A stretch of DNA of 64,000 nucleotides from Piscinibacter sp. HJYY11 (GCF_016735515.1 NZ_JAERQZ010000001.1:1054001-1118000); one strand, 5' to 3'. Counted from the stretch's first letter, positions 9,319 through 17,563 are shown. A program made the numbers and translations. The notes: generated from the letters alone by a model not told the origin.

Positions 9319-9549
9319 ATGTCGAAGATCCAGGACCTTGCAGACCGCGTCGAGCGCTTGCTGCTGCGGCACGAGGAACTCAAACGCACCAACGAGTTGC
9401 TGGAACAGCAGGTGAGCCAGCTCACGCAAGAGCGCGACAACCTGCGCTCACGGCTGAACGCTGCGCGAAGCCGCATCGACGCCTTGCTTGACCGGTTGCC
9501 GGTCGACGCCCCCTCGGGTGACAACCGGACCGAAGGGGACCGCGCATGA
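9319..9549 (+). CDS. ZapB-like small coiled-coil protein (TIGR02449/DUF904 type)
   Basis: A 76-residue protein that is almost entirely one coiled coil: heptad-like leucines run from residue 5 to 60 (DLADRVERLLLRHEEL, then LEQQVSQLTQERDNLRSRL). Small coiled-coil proteins of this type sit directly before zapA in many beta- and gammaproteobacteria and are thought to act with ZapA at the division ring. The TGA stop overlaps the zapA ATG by four bases, so translation is probably coupled. The name ZapB rests on position and shape; sequence identity to E. coli ZapB cannot be judged by eye. Confidence 0.8.
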   Translation: MSKIQDLADRVERLLLRHEELKRTNELLEQQVSQLTQERDNLRSRLNAARSRIDALLDRLPVDAPSGDNRTEGDRA

Positions 9550-9884
9550 GCAGCAGCATGAAGCAGATGGAAGTGACCATCATGGGCCAGAGCTACATCC
9601 TCGGCTGCCCGGAAGGTGGCGAGGTGTCCTTGCTCGAAGCGGTGGGCAGCGTCGACCGCGAAATGAGCGCGATCCGTGATGCGGGCCGGGTGAAGGCTCG
9701 CGAGCGCATTGCAGTGCTGGCCGCGCTCAACCTCGCCTATGCGCTCGCCGAGCGCCCTGCGCCGGCACCAGCGGTGGCACAAACGGCCTCCGGTGCATCA
9801 GACGCACCCGCCAGCAACGTGGACATCGATGCCCTGATCCAGCGCCTGGACCAAGCCCTTGGCGCCGACGGTCAATTGCTCTGA
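9546..9884 (+). CDS. zapA: Cell division protein ZapA
   Basis: A 112-residue ZapA. The family binds and cross-links FtsZ filaments. The N-terminal part holds the ZapA globular fold (VTIMGQSYILGCPEGGE, then LLEAVGSVDREMSAIRDAG) and the RERIAVLAALNLAYAL segment leads into the C-terminal helix. The last 40 residues are Ala/Pro-rich and then helical (IDALIQRLDQAL). It is followed by a 6S RNA, the classic zapA-ssrS neighbourhood. Confidence 0.93.
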   Translation: MSSSMKQMEVTIMGQSYILGCPEGGEVSLLEAVGSVDREMSAIRDAGRVKARERIAVLAALNLAYALAERPAPAPAVAQTASGASDAPASNVDIDALIQRLDQALGADGQLL

Positions 9885-9924
9885 AGCGATGGTGTCGCGG
9901 CGATGCGGCGCGTAAAATTCAAAG

Positions 9925-10105
9925 CGTCCGTTGCGTTCGCGTGAGTCTTATATTTCCTTGAACCGATGCGCGTAAGCGCCAGGGCTTGGAACATCGCCGG
10001 GTAGGTGTGATCGTCTCGCGTCAGATGAACCCGAAGCCCCGCTGACCTCGCCCACCTGAACCAGCCTGGGTTCAGGAATGCGGCTCACGGCTCGCGACGG
10101 ACACC
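9925..10105 (+). ncRNA. ssrS: 6S RNA (ssrS)
   Basis: The 245-base gap after zapA folds as a long rod. The outer stem pairs CGTTGCG-TTCGCGTGAGTC (about 9929-9947) with GGCTCACGGCTCGCGACGG (about 10082-10100). A second block pairs CCTTGAACC (9956-9964) with GGTTCAGG (10069-10076), and further in GGGTAGGTG pairs with CGCCCACCT, closed by an apical GGGCTTCGGGTTC hairpin. This extended hairpin with a central bubble, right after zapA, is the 6S RNA arrangement; 6S RNA binds the sigma-70 holoenzyme. A TAAAAT at 9913-9918 is a suitable -10. A T-rich stretch begins at 10106. Exact ends are uncertain by several bases. Confidence 0.82.
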
Positions 10106-10129
10106 TTTTCTTTTCACTCGACTCGTCCG

Positions 10130-10597
10130 ATGGCAAAACAACAATATTGGCTCATGAAGAGTGAGCCGAGTGAATGTTCGATCGATGACCTCGCCGCCGC
10201 CAAGAAGCAGACCGTACCTTGGTTCGGCGTGCGCAACTACCAGGCGCGCAACTACATGCGCGACCACATGCAGGTCGGCGATGGCGTGCTGTTCTATCAC
10301 TCTTCATGCCCAGAGCCGGGCATCGTGGGCCTTGCCACCGTGTCGAGCACGCCCTACCCCGACGAAACCCAGTTCGACAAGAAGAGCCACTACTACGACG
10401 AGAAGTCCACCCGCGAGGAACCGCGCTGGATGCTGGTCGACGTGACGCTGGAGCGCAAGACCCGTCTCCTCTCGTTGCCCGAACTGCGTGAGGCGCCCGA
10501 ACTGGCCGACATGATCATCCTGAAGAAAGGCAACCGCCTCTCGATCACGCCGGTGACGGCGGCCGAGTGGAAAGCGGTGTTGAAGCGACTCGGCTGA
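10130..10597 (+). CDS. EVE domain-containing protein
   Basis: A 155-residue single-domain EVE protein (PUA-like fold), related to human thymocyte nuclear protein 1. The hallmark start YWLMKSEPSECSIDDL, then W-GVRNYQARNYMRDHM-VGD and FYHSS, are plain. EVE domains are thought to read modified bases in DNA or RNA; no substrate can be assigned here. The ATG at 10130 follows the 6S RNA by about 25 bases. In many proteobacteria the gene after 6S RNA is fau (5-formyl-THF cyclo-ligase); here it is this gene. Confidence 0.93.
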   Translation: MAKQQYWLMKSEPSECSIDDLAAAKKQTVPWFGVRNYQARNYMRDHMQVGDGVLFYHSSCPEPGIVGLATVSSTPYPDETQFDKKSHYYDEKSTREEPRWMLVDVTLERKTRLLSLPELREAPELADMIILKKGNRLSITPVTAAEWKAVLKRLG

Positions 10598-10603
10598 GTC
10601 CGC

Positions 10604-11635
10604 TCAGGCTTCGAAGCGGATGCTGGCCAGCGTGACGTGGTTGCCGCCACGCTTCTGCGCCTGTGACAAGGCGGTGTCGGCAGCTTGCAGCAGGTCTTCC
10701 TGCGTGTGCGCGGTGTGCGGGAAGCTCGCCACGCCCATCGACACGGTAAAGCCCAGGTCCTGACCGTTCAGCATGACGAGCTGCGTGGCGCACTGCCGGC
10801 GCAGGCCTTCCATGCGCGCATGCGCGGTGGCGAGGCCGACACCCGACAGAAGCACCGCGAAACGGTCTTCATTGAGCCGGCATGAGGCGTCCATCGCGCG
10901 GGTGTTGCTGCGCAAGAGACGGCCCAGCGCCTCGAGCACGCGCTTGCGACCTTCGCTGCCCGACGCGCGAGCGGCTTCGCCGAGCGGGTCGAGCGCCACC
11001 GACACGAGCGCAAACTCGCGATGTTCGCGCGATGACAGGTCGACTTCGCGGCGCAGTTGATCGTCGAAGTGACCTCGCTGATAGAGGCCGGTGACGCTGT
11101 CGCGCAGCCCGTGATCCTGCATCTCGCGGCGCAGGGTTTCGTTGGCCTGCTGCTGCTCCTCGAGCTGCCGCAAGGCCAGCTGCAGCTGGGTTTCGGCCTG
11201 ACGCTGGGGCGTGAGGTCCTGCCAGATGCAGCACAGGTACCTGGGTGCCGAGCCGTCCGCCGACGGCAGCGCCAGACGCGTCACCGAAAACTCGCGCCGC
11301 ACCCCGCCCTGTTCCAGACGGTGCTCGCTGACCTGCGGCACGGTCACCACCATGGCCGACTGGTCGGCCGTGCGCAGCGAGGCACACGCCTGCGGATCGG
11401 CCCAGTCTTCGTCGACGAGGCCTTCGGCCGAGCGGCCGATCAGGCTCTGCATGCGGGCGTTGACGTGAACGTAGCGGCCGGTGGCCGCTTCCTTGATGGC
11501 GAACATGGCCTCGGCACGGTCCAGCAGGCTCATGGCGACCACGCCCCAGGCATGCGGGGCCAAGCCAAGTGCAGCCGTCAGCGCTTGCGCCTGGTCGGCG
11601 CGGGCAGACAGTGCCTGCTGGTGGATGTCGGTCAT
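10604..11635 (-). CDS. PAS-GGDEF protein with a degenerate GGDEF site
   Basis: A 343-residue soluble protein. Residues about 45-150 look like a PAS sensor (AMFAIKEAATGRYVHVNARM, ending YLCCIWQDLTPQRQAE), followed by a coiled-coil linker (about 150-180) and a GGDEF-type domain to the C-terminus (DSVTGLYQRGHFDDQL at its start). The catalytic loop reads RLNEDRFAVLL at residues 253-263 where active enzymes have R-GGDEF: both glycines and the essential acidic residue are replaced. I infer it has no diguanylate cyclase activity and may act by binding. Convergent with the EVE gene, six bases apart. Confidence 0.85.
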   Translation of the reverse strand: MTDIHQQALSARADQAQALTAALGLAPHAWGVVAMSLLDRAEAMFAIKEAATGRYVHVNARMQSLIGRSAEGLVDEDWADPQACASLRTADQSAMVVTVPQVSEHRLEQGGVRREFSVTRLALPSADGSAPRYLCCIWQDLTPQRQAETQLQLALRQLEEQQQANETLRREMQDHGLRDSVTGLYQRGHFDDQLRREVDLSSREHREFALVSVALDPLGEAARASGSEGRKRVLEALGRLLRSNTRAMDASCRLNEDRFAVLLSGVGLATAHARMEGLRRQCATQLVMLNGQDLGFTVSMGVASFPHTAHTQEDLLQAADTALSQAQKRGGNHVTLASIRFEA

Positions 11636-11798
11636 TCCTTGTCTCGTCGGTGCCCGCAGGCCGCCATCGGCGGCAGAAGTGCCCTGCCGGTGATTAGCGC
11701 ACCCGGCACGACGCCTTGAAAACCCCTAGGTTGATCGATCATAGCGATCACGTTCCGACCTACAGACCGCCCACCTCAAGTGCGGGGCGTGCAGATTT

Positions 11799-11815
11799 CG
11801 CACAAAAGCCGTGCC
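11799..11815 (+). promoter_or_regulatory. NtrC-like binding site upstream of the nitrate transporter
   Basis: The sequence CGCAC-AAAAGCC-GTGCC is a near palindrome with GCAC and GTGC exactly seven bases apart, as in the E. coli glnA NtrC sites (TGCAC-N7-GTGCA). It lies about 100 bases upstream of a -24/-12 element, a usual enhancer distance. The site is seen; NtrC binding is inferred. Confidence 0.6.
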
Positions 11816-11915
11816 CTTGGCACGGACTCGGCGCACGACAAGCAAACCACCACGACCCGCTACGACGTCGCGGCGGGTTTGCTGCCCCTGTGTGGCTCCA
11901 TGGTGCACCGCTATC

Positions 11916-11930
11916 TGGCACAGGAATCGC
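11916..11930 (+). promoter_or_regulatory. Sigma-54 type -24/-12 promoter of the nitrate transporter gene
   Basis: TGGCACAGGAATCGC matches the RpoN consensus TGGCAC-N5-TTGC with GG and GC at the invariant spacing and one mismatch in the -12 box (TCGC). It lies 76-62 bases before the GTG start. The 356-base stretch 11636-11991 holds no gene; this promoter and the NtrC-like site are what I see in it. Confidence 0.6.
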
Positions 11931-11991
11931 TTCCTCTCCTTCAGTGTTCAAACTTGCCCTAAACAAGGGCGCCGCTTTCCTGGGGATCATC

Positions 11992-13263
11992 GTGTCAGGT
12001 TTCAAGAGCTTTCTCAAAGCAGGTCATGCCCCGACCTTGTTCGCATCGTTTCTTTACTTTGACTTCTGCTTCGCCATCTGGGTCTTGAACGGCGCGATGG
12101 CGCCCTTCATCAGCGAGACCTTCCAACTCACCGCGGCACAAAAGGGCTTCATGGTGTCGGTGCCCATCCTCGCGGGGGCGCTCATGCGCTTTCCTCTTGG
12201 CGTGCTGGCGCAGTACATCGGCCGCAAGAACGCGGCGATGGTCGAGATGGGCTTGATCGTGCTCGCGTTGGCGTTCGGCTTCTTCTTCGTGAACAGCTAC
12301 GACAGCGTGCTGGCCATGGGCGTGCTGCTCGGCATCGCCGGTGCGAGCTTCGGCGTGGCCCTCTCGTTGGGCTCGGGCTGGTTCCCGCCCAAGTACAAGG
12401 GGCTCGCGATGGGCATCGCCGGTGCCGGCAATTCCGGCACCGTGCTGGCCGTGCTGTTCGCACCGCCGCTCGCAGCCAAGTTCGGCTGGTCCACCGTGTA
12501 TGGGCTTGCCGCCTGCACCATGCTGCTACCGATGGCGGTGATGTGGTTTGCGGCCAAGGAGCCGCCGGATCGCGAGCACCAGACCTTCCGGGAGCACATC
12601 GCCTGCCTGTTCGAGAAGGACGGCTGGGCCTTCAGCCTGATCTACATCGTCACGTTCGGTGGCTTCATCGGCCTGGCGAGCTTTCTGCCGACCTACTTCT
12701 ACGACCAGTTCAAGGTGACCAAGGTCGAGGCCGGCCAGCTCACCATGCTGGCCACTCTGATGGGCTCTGCAGTGCGCGTGCTCGGCGGCTACATCTCCGA
12801 CCGCGTGGGGGGCATCAACACCCTGAGCGGAGTGCTGGTCCTGGTGGCCGTGACGCTGGTGCTGTGCGGCTTCGCGAGCAGCTCCGTCGCCGTCACCACC
12901 CTGCTCTTCATGCTGTGCTTTGCCGCGCTCGGCGCGGGCAACGGCGCCCTATTCCAGCTCGTGCCGCTGCGCTGGCCGCTCACCACGGCCGTGGCCGGTT
13001 CGATGATCGGCGAGGTCGGCGCGCTCGGTGGCGGCTTCCTGCCCAATGCCATGGGCCAGTCCAAGCAGTACGCCGGCACCTACCTGTGGGGCTTCGTCTC
13101 GTTTGCCGTGCTGGCGCTCGCGATGCTCGTGATGCTGCGGATGGTGCAGATCCGCTGGACGCGCACCTGGGCGGAAAAAGGCGGTCGGGCCCGCCCGGTG
13201 CACGCGCCGTCGGCCACTTCTAGCGTGGCAGGAAAAGCAGCCAGTACACCAGCAATGCGTTGA
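11992..13263 (+). CDS. MFS nitrate/nitrite transporter (NarK/NasA family)
   Basis: A 423-residue, about 12-segment major facilitator permease of the nitrate/nitrite porter family. The front has KAGHAPTLFASFLYFDFCFA and VLNGAMAPFI; the family signature is GIAGAGNSGTVLAVLFAPPLA around residue 140, with GNGALFQLVPLRWP and MIGEVGALGGGFLP as the second-half equivalent. I chose the GTG at 11992 (VSGFKSFLKAGHAP) with GGGGA just upstream; the open frame extends about 90 codons further but that part is not protein-like and covers the promoter. Its stop lies 44 bases inside the opposite-strand kinase gene. It would supply nitrate to NasA. Confidence 0.9.
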   Translation: MSGFKSFLKAGHAPTLFASFLYFDFCFAIWVLNGAMAPFISETFQLTAAQKGFMVSVPILAGALMRFPLGVLAQYIGRKNAAMVEMGLIVLALAFGFFFVNSYDSVLAMGVLLGIAGASFGVALSLGSGWFPPKYKGLAMGIAGAGNSGTVLAVLFAPPLAAKFGWSTVYGLAACTMLLPMAVMWFAAKEPPDREHQTFREHIACLFEKDGWAFSLIYIVTFGGFIGLASFLPTYFYDQFKVTKVEAGQLTMLATLMGSAVRVLGGYISDRVGGINTLSGVLVLVAVTLVLCGFASSSVAVTTLLFMLCFAALGAGNGALFQLVPLRWPLTTAVAGSMIGEVGALGGGFLPNAMGQSKQYAGTYLWGFVSFAVLALAMLVMLRMVQIRWTRTWAEKGGRARPVHAPSATSSVAGKAASTPAMR

Positions 13264-14914
13264 AGAGCGCCGACACTGCGAACGCGACCCTCCACATCAG
13301 CGTGGGATCGCGCACGAGCAGCGGTGTCGGCCCCTGTGCCGAGAGCGGCCGGGAGGCCCCGCGCTGAAGCGCCAGCTCCAGCTCCTCGGCGGTTTCGAAA
13401 CGCAGCTTCTTTTCGAACGCCACGGCCTTCAGCACGATGTGGTCGAGCCAGATGGGCACGTCGGGCCGCAGGCGTGAGGGTGGCTTCGGCGGGCGGCGAT
13501 AACGCAGCTTCTGGTAGGGCTCGATGTCGCCGAACGGGAGGTGACCGGTGAGCAACTGGTAAAGGGTGGCGCCGAACGCGAAGAGGTCGGTCTGCGCGTC
13601 GACCGGCTCGTCGTCCCAGAGCTCCGGGTTCATGTAGCTGGGCGTGCCCGCATGCAGGCTGCGTTGCTCGGCAGGCTCGTTGCCGGAGATCGCCACGCCG
13701 AGGTCGAGCAGGCGCAGTTGCCCATCGTCGCCGAGGTGCAGGTTGCCGGGCTTGATGTCGCGGTGAATCACGCCCAGCCGGTGCAGCTTGCCAATGGCCC
13801 GCGTCGCCGCCAGCGCCCAGTTCACCACGTCGGCCACCGGCAGGCCCTGGCCACCGGCGAGCAACTGCTCGAGCGTCTGCCCGGCATGCCAGTCGAACAC
13901 GAGGTAGAACGCGCTCGCGTCGTGCACTTCGTGCAGGGCGACGAAACCCGTGCTGCCACGCTCGCTGACCCGTGTTCCCAGCCACGCCTCGTGGGCGAGC
14001 ATGGCCCGCTCCTGCGCATCGTTCGCGCGCAAAGGGTTGAGCGTCTTGAGCGCACGCAGCGCCTTGGTCTCGACGTGGCGCACCTGGTAGAGCAGGTGCA
14101 CGCCGGTGTCGGCCACGAGTGCGGTGACGACGTGCCCATCGAGCTCATCGCCCACCTGGAGACGCGGCGGCACCGGCAGCTGCCGGCTGCGCACCAGCGC
14201 ATCTTCGAGGCGCGAGCGCGCAAGCCCCAGCACACGCACGACCAGCACCGTGGCGTTGTCCTGCGTGCCTGCGCCTAGCGCTGCTTGCGCGATGGCGTCG
14301 CTCACCTCCTGCGCCGTGCCCTGCGCCAGCAGCTTCTGCATCTGCGACTGCGGCACCTTCGCGTGCACGCCGTCGGAGACGAGCACGAACACATCGCCCA
14401 GGTGCAGCTCGCCTTGCAGGTAGTCGACGCGGATGGCGTCGTCCTGCCCCATCGCGCGGGTGAGCTGGCTCTTCAGGTCGGGGTGCTCGAGGGCGTGGTC
14501 CTGGGTCAGGCGACGGCACTCACCGTCACGCACCAGATAGGCCCGCGTGTCCCCAACATGGGCCACGGTCCAGGTCTGCCCGCGAAGCGCGAGGACTGTC
14601 AGCGTGCTCATCGCAGCGCCGTTGTGGCGGCGATTGTGGGCGGCGAGCCAGCTGTTTTGCGCGCTGATGATGCGGTCGAGCACCACACTGGTGTCCCATG
14701 TGGGTGGTGCACCGAAATAGTCTTCGACCACCGAACGCACGCTCGTCTGCGCCGCCATGCGGCCCTCGCCGCCCATCGAGACACCATCGGCAATCGCGGC
14801 GATGAAGCCCAGTTCCTCCTCGTGGGCAAGCGGTTTCCGAGCCCCCGCGAAGTCTTCGTTTTCCTGCCGCGGACCACGCTCGCTCGCGTAGCCAACCTCG
14901 ATGTCAAAGCTCAT
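13220..14914 (-). CDS. Bifunctional PP2C protein phosphatase / Ser-Thr protein kinase
   Basis: A 564-residue fusion. Residues about 1-240 are a PP2C phosphatase with its acidic metal residues in place (QENEDF, AIADGVSMGGEG, AHVGDTRAYL, LVSDGVHAKV, TQDNATVLV). Residues about 265-525 are a Hanks-type kinase: the lysine in ALRALKTL, HRDIKPGN, DLG in place of DFG, and NPE in place of APE. A single membrane segment lies near 538-560, just before the C-terminus, so both domains face the cytoplasm. The glycine-rich loop is poorly kept. Such fusions occur beside nitrate transport and nirB genes in Burkholderiales and Pseudomonas; their target is unknown to me. Divergent from nirB. Confidence 0.92.
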   Translation of the reverse strand: MSFDIEVGYASERGPRQENEDFAGARKPLAHEEELGFIAAIADGVSMGGEGRMAAQTSVRSVVEDYFGAPPTWDTSVVLDRIISAQNSWLAAHNRRHNGAAMSTLTVLALRGQTWTVAHVGDTRAYLVRDGECRRLTQDHALEHPDLKSQLTRAMGQDDAIRVDYLQGELHLGDVFVLVSDGVHAKVPQSQMQKLLAQGTAQEVSDAIAQAALGAGTQDNATVLVVRVLGLARSRLEDALVRSRQLPVPPRLQVGDELDGHVVTALVADTGVHLLYQVRHVETKALRALKTLNPLRANDAQERAMLAHEAWLGTRVSERGSTGFVALHEVHDASAFYLVFDWHAGQTLEQLLAGGQGLPVADVVNWALAATRAIGKLHRLGVIHRDIKPGNLHLGDDGQLRLLDLGVAISGNEPAEQRSLHAGTPSYMNPELWDDEPVDAQTDLFAFGATLYQLLTGHLPFGDIEPYQKLRYRRPPKPPSRLRPDVPIWLDHIVLKAVAFEKKLRFETAEELELALQRGASRPLSAQGPTPLLVRDPTLMWRVAFAVSALFNALLVYWLLFLPR

Positions 14915-15024
14915 GTTGATGCACCTGCGCTGGGCGCTTGTGTTGTGTACCACCGGCGAAGCAAGACGCCTGCCCGCAAAGAGTGCAACGAGCACCACAT
15001 TGCAGCCGCGAGCGTGGTGCGTGT

Positions 15025-15040
15025 TGGCACCGTGTTTGCT
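15025..15040 (+). promoter_or_regulatory. Sigma-54 type -24/-12 promoter of nirB
   Basis: TGGCACCGTGTTTGCT fits the RpoN consensus TGGCAC-N5-TTGCW at every conserved position. It ends 44 bases before the nirB ATG. A partial NtrC-like palindrome (TGCAC-CTGCGCT-GGGCG, 14920-14936, one core mismatch) sits about 90 bases upstream. Confidence 0.75.
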
Positions 15041-15084
15041 AACTATGCCGCCATCGAGCAGTACTGCGACCGAGGACGCACCTC

Positions 15085-17544
15085 ATGAAGAAGATGAAGT
15101 TGGTGATGGTCGGCAACGGCATGGCGGGGGTGCGCACTCTCGAGGAGCTGTTGAAGATCGCGCCTGACCTCTACGACATCACGGTGTTCGGCGCCGAGCC
15201 GCACCCCAACTACAACCGCATCCTGCTGTCTCCCGTGCTTGCCGGCGAGCAGACGCTCGACGAGATCGTGCTCAACCCGTTGAGCTGGTATGAAGAGAAC
15301 CACATCAAGCTTCACCTGGGCAAGAAGGTCGTCGACGTCGACCGGCGCAACCGCATCGTCAAGGCGGCCGACGGCACCGAGGAGCCCTACGACCGCCTGT
15401 TGATCGCCACCGGCTCCAACCCGTTCATCCTGCCGGTGCCCGGCAAGGAGCTCGAAGGCGTGATCGCCTACCGCGACATCGCCGACACCAACACGATGAT
15501 CGAGGCCGCGCAGAAGTACAAGCACGCGGTCGTGATCGGCGGCGGACTGCTCGGCCTCGAAGCCGCCAACGGCCTGATGCTGCGCGGCATGCAGGTCATG
15601 GTCGTCCACATCATGCCGTGGCTGATGGAGCGCCAGCTCGACGATGCCGCCGGCAAGCTGCTGCAGAAGTCGCTCGAAGCACGCGGCCTGAAGTTCATGA
15701 TCGGTGCCAGCACCCAGGCCCTGATCGGTGACCAGGACGGCGGCAAGGCGGGCCGCGTGATGGCCGTGCGGTTCAAGGACGGCACCGAGGTCCCGGCCGA
15801 CCTGGTGGTGATGGCCGCCGGCATCCGCCCGAACACTGAGCTCGCGCTGAAGATCGGCCTCCACTGCTTCAATGACGGGCGAGGCGGCATCGTCGTCAAC
15901 GACACGATGCAGACCATCACCGACGCGCGCATCTACTCCGTCGGCGAGTGCGCCGCCCACCGCGGCATCGCCTACGGCCTGGTGGCGCCGCTCTTCGAAC
16001 AGGGCAAGGTGTGCGCGACGCACCTGGCCGAGTTCGGCATCGGCCGCTACACCGGATCGCAGACCAGCACCAAGCTCAAGGTCACCGGCATCGACCTCTT
16101 CTCTGCCGGCGACTTCATGGGCGGCGGCGACAGCGAAGACATCGTGATGAGCGACCCCTACGGCGGCGTCTACAAGAAGCTCGTCGTGAAGGACGGCAAG
16201 CTCGTCGGCGCCTGCCTCTACGGCGACACGGTCGACGGCTCGTGGTACTTCAAGCTCATCCGCGAGGGCCGCGCGGTGACCGACATCCGCGACAAGTTGA
16301 TGTTCGGCGAGTCGAACATCGGCGACACCGGCCACCAGGGGCACAGCAAGGCCGCCGCCATGGCCGACGCCGACGAGGTCTGCGGCTGCAACGGCGTCAC
16401 CAAGGGGACGATCTGCAAGGCCATCAAGGAAAAGGGCCTCTTCACGCTGGAAGAGGTGCGCAAGCACACCAAGGCATCGGCCTCCTGCGGCTCGTGCACA
16501 GGCCTCGTCGAGCAGCTGATCATGTTCACGGCGGGCGGCGACTACTCCGCGGCTCCGAAGAAAAAAGCCATCTGCGGCTGCACCGACGCCAGCCACCAGG
16601 AAGTGCGCGACGCGATCCGCGAGCAAAAGCTGCTAACCATCGCCAGCACCTACAAGGCCCTCAACTGGCGCACGCCCAACGGCTGCGCGAGCTGCCGCCC
16701 GGCGGTCAACTACTACCTCATCAGCACCTGGCCCAAGGAAGCGAAGGACGACCCGCAATCGCGCTTCATCAACGAGCGCAGCCACGCCAACATCCAGAAA
16801 GACGGCACCTACTCCGTCGTGCCGCGCATGTGGGGCGGCGAGACGACCGCAGCCGAGCTGCGCCGCATCGCCGACGCGGTCGACAAGTACAAGATCCCCA
16901 CCGTCAAGGTCACCGGCGGCCAGCGAATCGACCTCCTGGGCGTGAAGAAGGAAGACCTCGTCAACGTCTGGCGCGACATCGGCATGCCCTCGGGCCATGC
17001 CTACGCCAAGGCGCTGCGCACGGTGAAAACCTGCGTGGGCAGCGAGTGGTGCCGCATGGGCACGCAAGACAGCACCCAGATGGGCAAGGACCTGGAGCGT
17101 GCGATGTGGCGCATGTACGCGCCGCACAAGGTGAAATTCGCCGTCTCGGGCTGCCCGCGCAACTGCGCCGAGTCGGGCATCAAGGACGTGGGTATCATCG
17201 GCGTCGACTCCGGCTGGGAGATGTACATCGCCGGCAACGGCGGCATCAAGACCGAGGTGGCGCACTTCCTCGTCAAGCTCAAGACGGCTGAGGAGGTGCT
17301 CGAGTACACCGGCGCCTTCTGCGAGCTCTATCGCCAGGAAGGGTGGTACCTGGAGCGCACGGTCCACTACGTCAACCGCGTCGGCCTCGACCATGTGAAG
17401 AAAAAGATCCTCGACGACCACGAAGGCCGCAAGAAGCTCTGGGCCCAACTGCAATACGCCCTCGAAGGCGAGCCCGATCCGTGGTTCGAGTTCGACAAGG
17501 CCCAGGTCGACACCCGCCAGTTCGTCCCCGTTCGAGCCGTCTGA
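15085..17544 (+). CDS. nirB: Nitrite reductase (NADH) large subunit (NirB)
   Basis: The 819-residue siroheme enzyme reduces nitrite to ammonium in the cytoplasm. Order: FAD/NAD-binding pyridine nucleotide-disulphide oxidoreductase fold (GNGMAGVRTLEE at 9; NAD loop VIGGGLLGLEAANG near 152), two BFD-like [2Fe-2S] modules (VCGCNGVTKG to CGSC; ICGCTDASHQE to CASC), then a nitrite/sulphite reductase half-domain pair with the siroheme-[4Fe-4S] cysteines in TCVGSEWCRMG and SGCPRNCAESG. Length fits the family. It is the first gene after a strong -24/-12 element and is followed after 19 bases by nirD. Confidence 0.97.
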   Translation: MKKMKLVMVGNGMAGVRTLEELLKIAPDLYDITVFGAEPHPNYNRILLSPVLAGEQTLDEIVLNPLSWYEENHIKLHLGKKVVDVDRRNRIVKAADGTEEPYDRLLIATGSNPFILPVPGKELEGVIAYRDIADTNTMIEAAQKYKHAVVIGGGLLGLEAANGLMLRGMQVMVVHIMPWLMERQLDDAAGKLLQKSLEARGLKFMIGASTQALIGDQDGGKAGRVMAVRFKDGTEVPADLVVMAAGIRPNTELALKIGLHCFNDGRGGIVVNDTMQTITDARIYSVGECAAHRGIAYGLVAPLFEQGKVCATHLAEFGIGRYTGSQTSTKLKVTGIDLFSAGDFMGGGDSEDIVMSDPYGGVYKKLVVKDGKLVGACLYGDTVDGSWYFKLIREGRAVTDIRDKLMFGESNIGDTGHQGHSKAAAMADADEVCGCNGVTKGTICKAIKEKGLFTLEEVRKHTKASASCGSCTGLVEQLIMFTAGGDYSAAPKKKAICGCTDASHQEVRDAIREQKLLTIASTYKALNWRTPNGCASCRPAVNYYLISTWPKEAKDDPQSRFINERSHANIQKDGTYSVVPRMWGGETTAAELRRIADAVDKYKIPTVKVTGGQRIDLLGVKKEDLVNVWRDIGMPSGHAYAKALRTVKTCVGSEWCRMGTQDSTQMGKDLERAMWRMYAPHKVKFAVSGCPRNCAESGIKDVGIIGVDSGWEMYIAGNGGIKTEVAHFLVKLKTAEEVLEYTGAFCELYRQEGWYLERTVHYVNRVGLDHVKKKILDDHEGRKKLWAQLQYALEGEPDPWFEFDKAQVDTRQFVPVRAV

Positions 17545-17563
17545 TCTGCAAGAAGACCCTCCG

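Noticed and set aside
11716..11991. Longer N-terminus for the nitrate transporter
   Set aside because: The added 92 residues are not membrane- or signal-like and would cover the sigma-54 element; family members start near KAGHAPTLF.
15043..16626. A 527-codon minus-strand frame across nirB
   Set aside because: Low-complexity shadow of nirB, with no recognisable motif.
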